From NCBI RefSeq assembly GCF_007992095.1, contig NZ_BJZP01000024.1, forward strand, positions 1 through 64,000: DNA of 64,000 nt, in the 5' to 3' direction. A model generated the notes under the pieces. That model had not been told where the DNA came from and did no database searches. It saw only the letters and a program-made list of their open reading frames with translations. How positions within the stretch are numbered: position 1 is the stretch's first letter; every line of letters starts with the position of its first letter. The translations under genes and the position numbers were made by a program. Below are positions 62,474 to 64,000 of this stretch, in pieces. The stretch comes from Paenirhizobium naphthalenivorans (lineage in GTDB: Bacteria; Pseudomonadota; Alphaproteobacteria; Rhizobiales; Rhizobiaceae).

Positions 62474-64000
62474 ATGCTGGACTATCTATCGGGAAATGGG
62501 CTGTCTGTTCGGCAACGACTGATGACGCTTGGCGCCGCAACGATGGTGGGTATAGGCTCCATGCTGGCGGTCGGCTGGTACCAGAACAGTCAGGTGGATG
62601 CCGGCCTAAAGCGGGTGCGGGTTCTTGAGGACAATGTCGCGCGGTTAAACGACATGCGGCTGGCGAACGTCCACCTCGTGCTGGCGGCCATGGACATCAT
62701 CGTCGACCGGTCGGAGGGCACCGTCAAGAAGGAGCGCAGAGACGCTATCTTCGCCGCCGCGACGACCCTTACCGAAGGCGCGACGACGCTTAAGTCCATA
62801 GCCGCGGAAGCCGCCAATCCAAGCCTGGCGCAGAGCTATGACAGTGATGTCGCGGCCCTCGTGAAGGCAATCGACGTGGATCTTACGCAGCTCGTCGAAA
62901 GCGACGCGCCCGACGCCGACTATGTCGCAATCGACGATGCCATAGACGGCAGCGGCGAGCGAATGGCCACCATGCTCGACGAAGCCGCCGCGCTCGGCCG
63001 CAGGATCGTCGCGGCGGGCGTCGCGGACGCGACGCGAGGTGCCCAGACATCCCTCTACATCCAGCTCGCTCTCGGCCTCTTGGCCTTCACCACGACGCTG
63101 ATTCTGCAAATCATCCACGGCAATGCCATCGTCAAGGGAATCGCCGCCGTCCGCTCGGCTATGGGCCGCATCATCAAGGGCGACCTTGAAGCCGAGGTGG
63201 AGGCCTGCCAACGGGCCGACGAGATCGGCGACATGGCCCGCTCCGTCGAAGTTTTCCGCGAAGCGGCGATCGAGGCGCAAGCATTGCAGACCTCATCGGC
63301 GGAAGCCAGCCGGCTTAACCACGAGGAACGGGAAATGCGCGCCGCGGCACTTGCCGCCGACAGCGCAGCCACCAAGCGCGCCGTCGATCAGTTGGCTCTC
63401 GGCCTCAATCGCCTGTCCGAAGGCGACCTGTCCGCCAGCATCGTCGAGCCTTTCCACGGCGACCTGGATCGCCTGCGGCTCGATTTCAACCGCACGACGA
63501 CGCGGCTGCAAAGCGTGATGGGTGAGATCGCTGCCAGCAGCAGCTCCATCCGCGCCAACGGCCTGCAGATGCGCAGCGCCGCCGACGACCTGGCCCGCCG
63601 CACCGAGCAGCAAGCGGCGTCGCTGGAGGAAACCTCGGCCGCGCTCGACGAGATCACCGCAACCGTTCGCAACTCCACCGAGCGCGCCGAAGAGGCCAGC
63701 CACATGGTGGACCACGCCAAGCAATATGCCGAAAGCTCGGAATCGGTCGTGAGCAATGCCATGGCGGCGATGGAACGCATCGAAGGTGCGACCGGCGAGA
63801 TCGGCAAGATCATCAATGTCGTGGACGAGATCGCTTTCCAGACCAACCTTCTGGCCCTGAACGCCGGTGTGGAGGCCGCCCGCGCCGGGGATGCCGGCAA
63901 GGGCTTCGCCGTCGTCGCTCAGGAAGTGCGGGCACTTGCCGGGCGCGCCGCGGAAGCCGCGCGCGATATCAAGACTCTGGTCGGCCGTTCCAGCGCCGAG
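62474..64000 (+). CDS. Methyl-accepting chemotaxis protein (partial, cut by the window edge)
   Basis: The first 509 residues of a membrane chemoreceptor. The N-terminal span (about residues 18-36, ending near VGWYQNSQ) and a second at about 188-210 ([19 protein letters not shown]) enclose a helical periplasmic sensor domain that contains many Asp and Glu. A HAMP domain follows ([19 protein letters not shown]). The cytoplasmic part includes [20 protein letters not shown] and the receptor hairpin [20 protein letters not shown], which contacts CheA/CheW. The end is missing. The ATG at 62474 has a GGGGGGT just upstream; ATG 62441 is also in frame. The sensed ligand is unknown. Confidence 0.9.
   Translation, partial: MLDYLSGNGLSVRQRLMTLGAATMVGIGSMLAVGWYQNSQVDAGLKRVRVLEDNVARLNDMRLANVHLVLAAMDIIVDRSEGTVKKERRDAIFAAATTLTEGATTLKSIAAEAANPSLAQSYDSDVAALVKAIDVDLTQLVESDAPDADYVAIDDAIDGSGERMATMLDEAAALGRRIVAAGVADATRGAQTSLYIQLALGLLAFTTTLILQIIHGNAIVKGIAAVRSAMGRIIKGDLEAEVEACQRADEIGDMARSVEVFREAAIEAQALQTSSAEASRLNHEEREMRAAALAADSAATKRAVDQLALGLNRLSEGDLSASIVEPFHGDLDRLRLDFNRTTTRLQSVMGEIAASSSSIRANGLQMRSAADDLARRTEQQAASLEETSAALDEITATVRNSTERAEEASHMVDHAKQYAESSESVVSNAMAAMERIEGATGEIGKIINVVDEIAFQTNLLALNAGVEAARAGDAGKGFAVVAQEVRALAGRAAEAARDIKTLVGRSSAE

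Overview
The window is high-GC chromosomal DNA from an alphaproteobacterium of the Rhizobiales, most likely Rhizobiaceae (Rhizobium/Agrobacterium/Sinorhizobium relatives). This rests on a two-piece, circularly permuted tmRNA gene next to sspB, on rhizobial-type small families (DUF2853, DUF4169, DUF2164, DUF2065), and on the order thyA-folA-hflK-hflC-DUF2065-degP. It looks mostly like core genome. A few accessory-looking patches stand out: an AT-rich orphan gene at the left edge, a cluster of small exported proteins, and a cobalt-type nitrile hydratase operon.

Layout. 1-6.6 kb: AT-rich orphan, ilvC behind a TetR regulator, three small exported proteins (two of them tandem paralogues), a divergent HxlR/quinone-reductase-like pair, pdxJ. 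6.6-13.5 kb: a cyclase-type DNA-binding-like protein, a MerR-LuxR hybrid regulator with a DUF4405 membrane protein, a RecD/Dda-like helicase, and an overlapping operon of a YxFxxD-motif exported protein, an ECF sigma factor and its anti-sigma factor. 12.6-15.9 kb: membrane protein, nitrile hydratase (alpha, beta, accessory), LysE exporter. 16-24.9 kb: aldo/keto reductase, ArsR regulator with a palindromic operator, ilvB-ilvH behind a classical branched-chain attenuator, a HerA-type ATPase, head-to-head miaA/serB, and an acetyltransferase. 25-33.3 kb: GGDEF-EAL protein, then the large minus-strand group thyA-folA-hflK-hflC-DUF2065-degP (protein quality control plus thymidylate/folate) and DUF2853. 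33.5-38 kb: protease-inhibitor-like protein, permuted tmRNA, sspB, small proteins, a large exported protein. 38-45.2 kb: AsmA, FAD-linked D-lactate/glycolate-type dehydrogenase, two alpha/beta hydrolases. 45.2-52.4 kb: RND efflux pump (permease plus adaptor) divergent from a UvrD/PcrA helicase. 52.5-64 kb: small DUF protein, pncA, panC-panB, DUF2164, azlCD, aminopeptidase P, DUF1127-like protein, prmA, Sco1, a small membrane protein, DUF2189, and a methyl-accepting chemotaxis protein cut by the right edge.

How the genes connect. Branched-chain amino acid metabolism is spread over ilvC, ilvBH (attenuated) and azlCD (export), and panB draws on the same ketoisovalerate pool. Rescue of stalled ribosomes (ssrA) sits beside its proteolysis adaptor (sspB), while HflKC and DegP handle membrane and periplasmic quality control. 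NAD and cofactor genes (pncA, panBC, pdxJ, folA/thyA) are scattered. No phage, insertion sequence, CRISPR array, tRNA or rRNA was recognised. No defence island or clearly new multi-gene system was found. The best candidates for something undescribed are the duplicated small exported proteins behind two identical-arm inverted repeats, the MerR-LuxR hybrid regulator, and the ilvBH leader.
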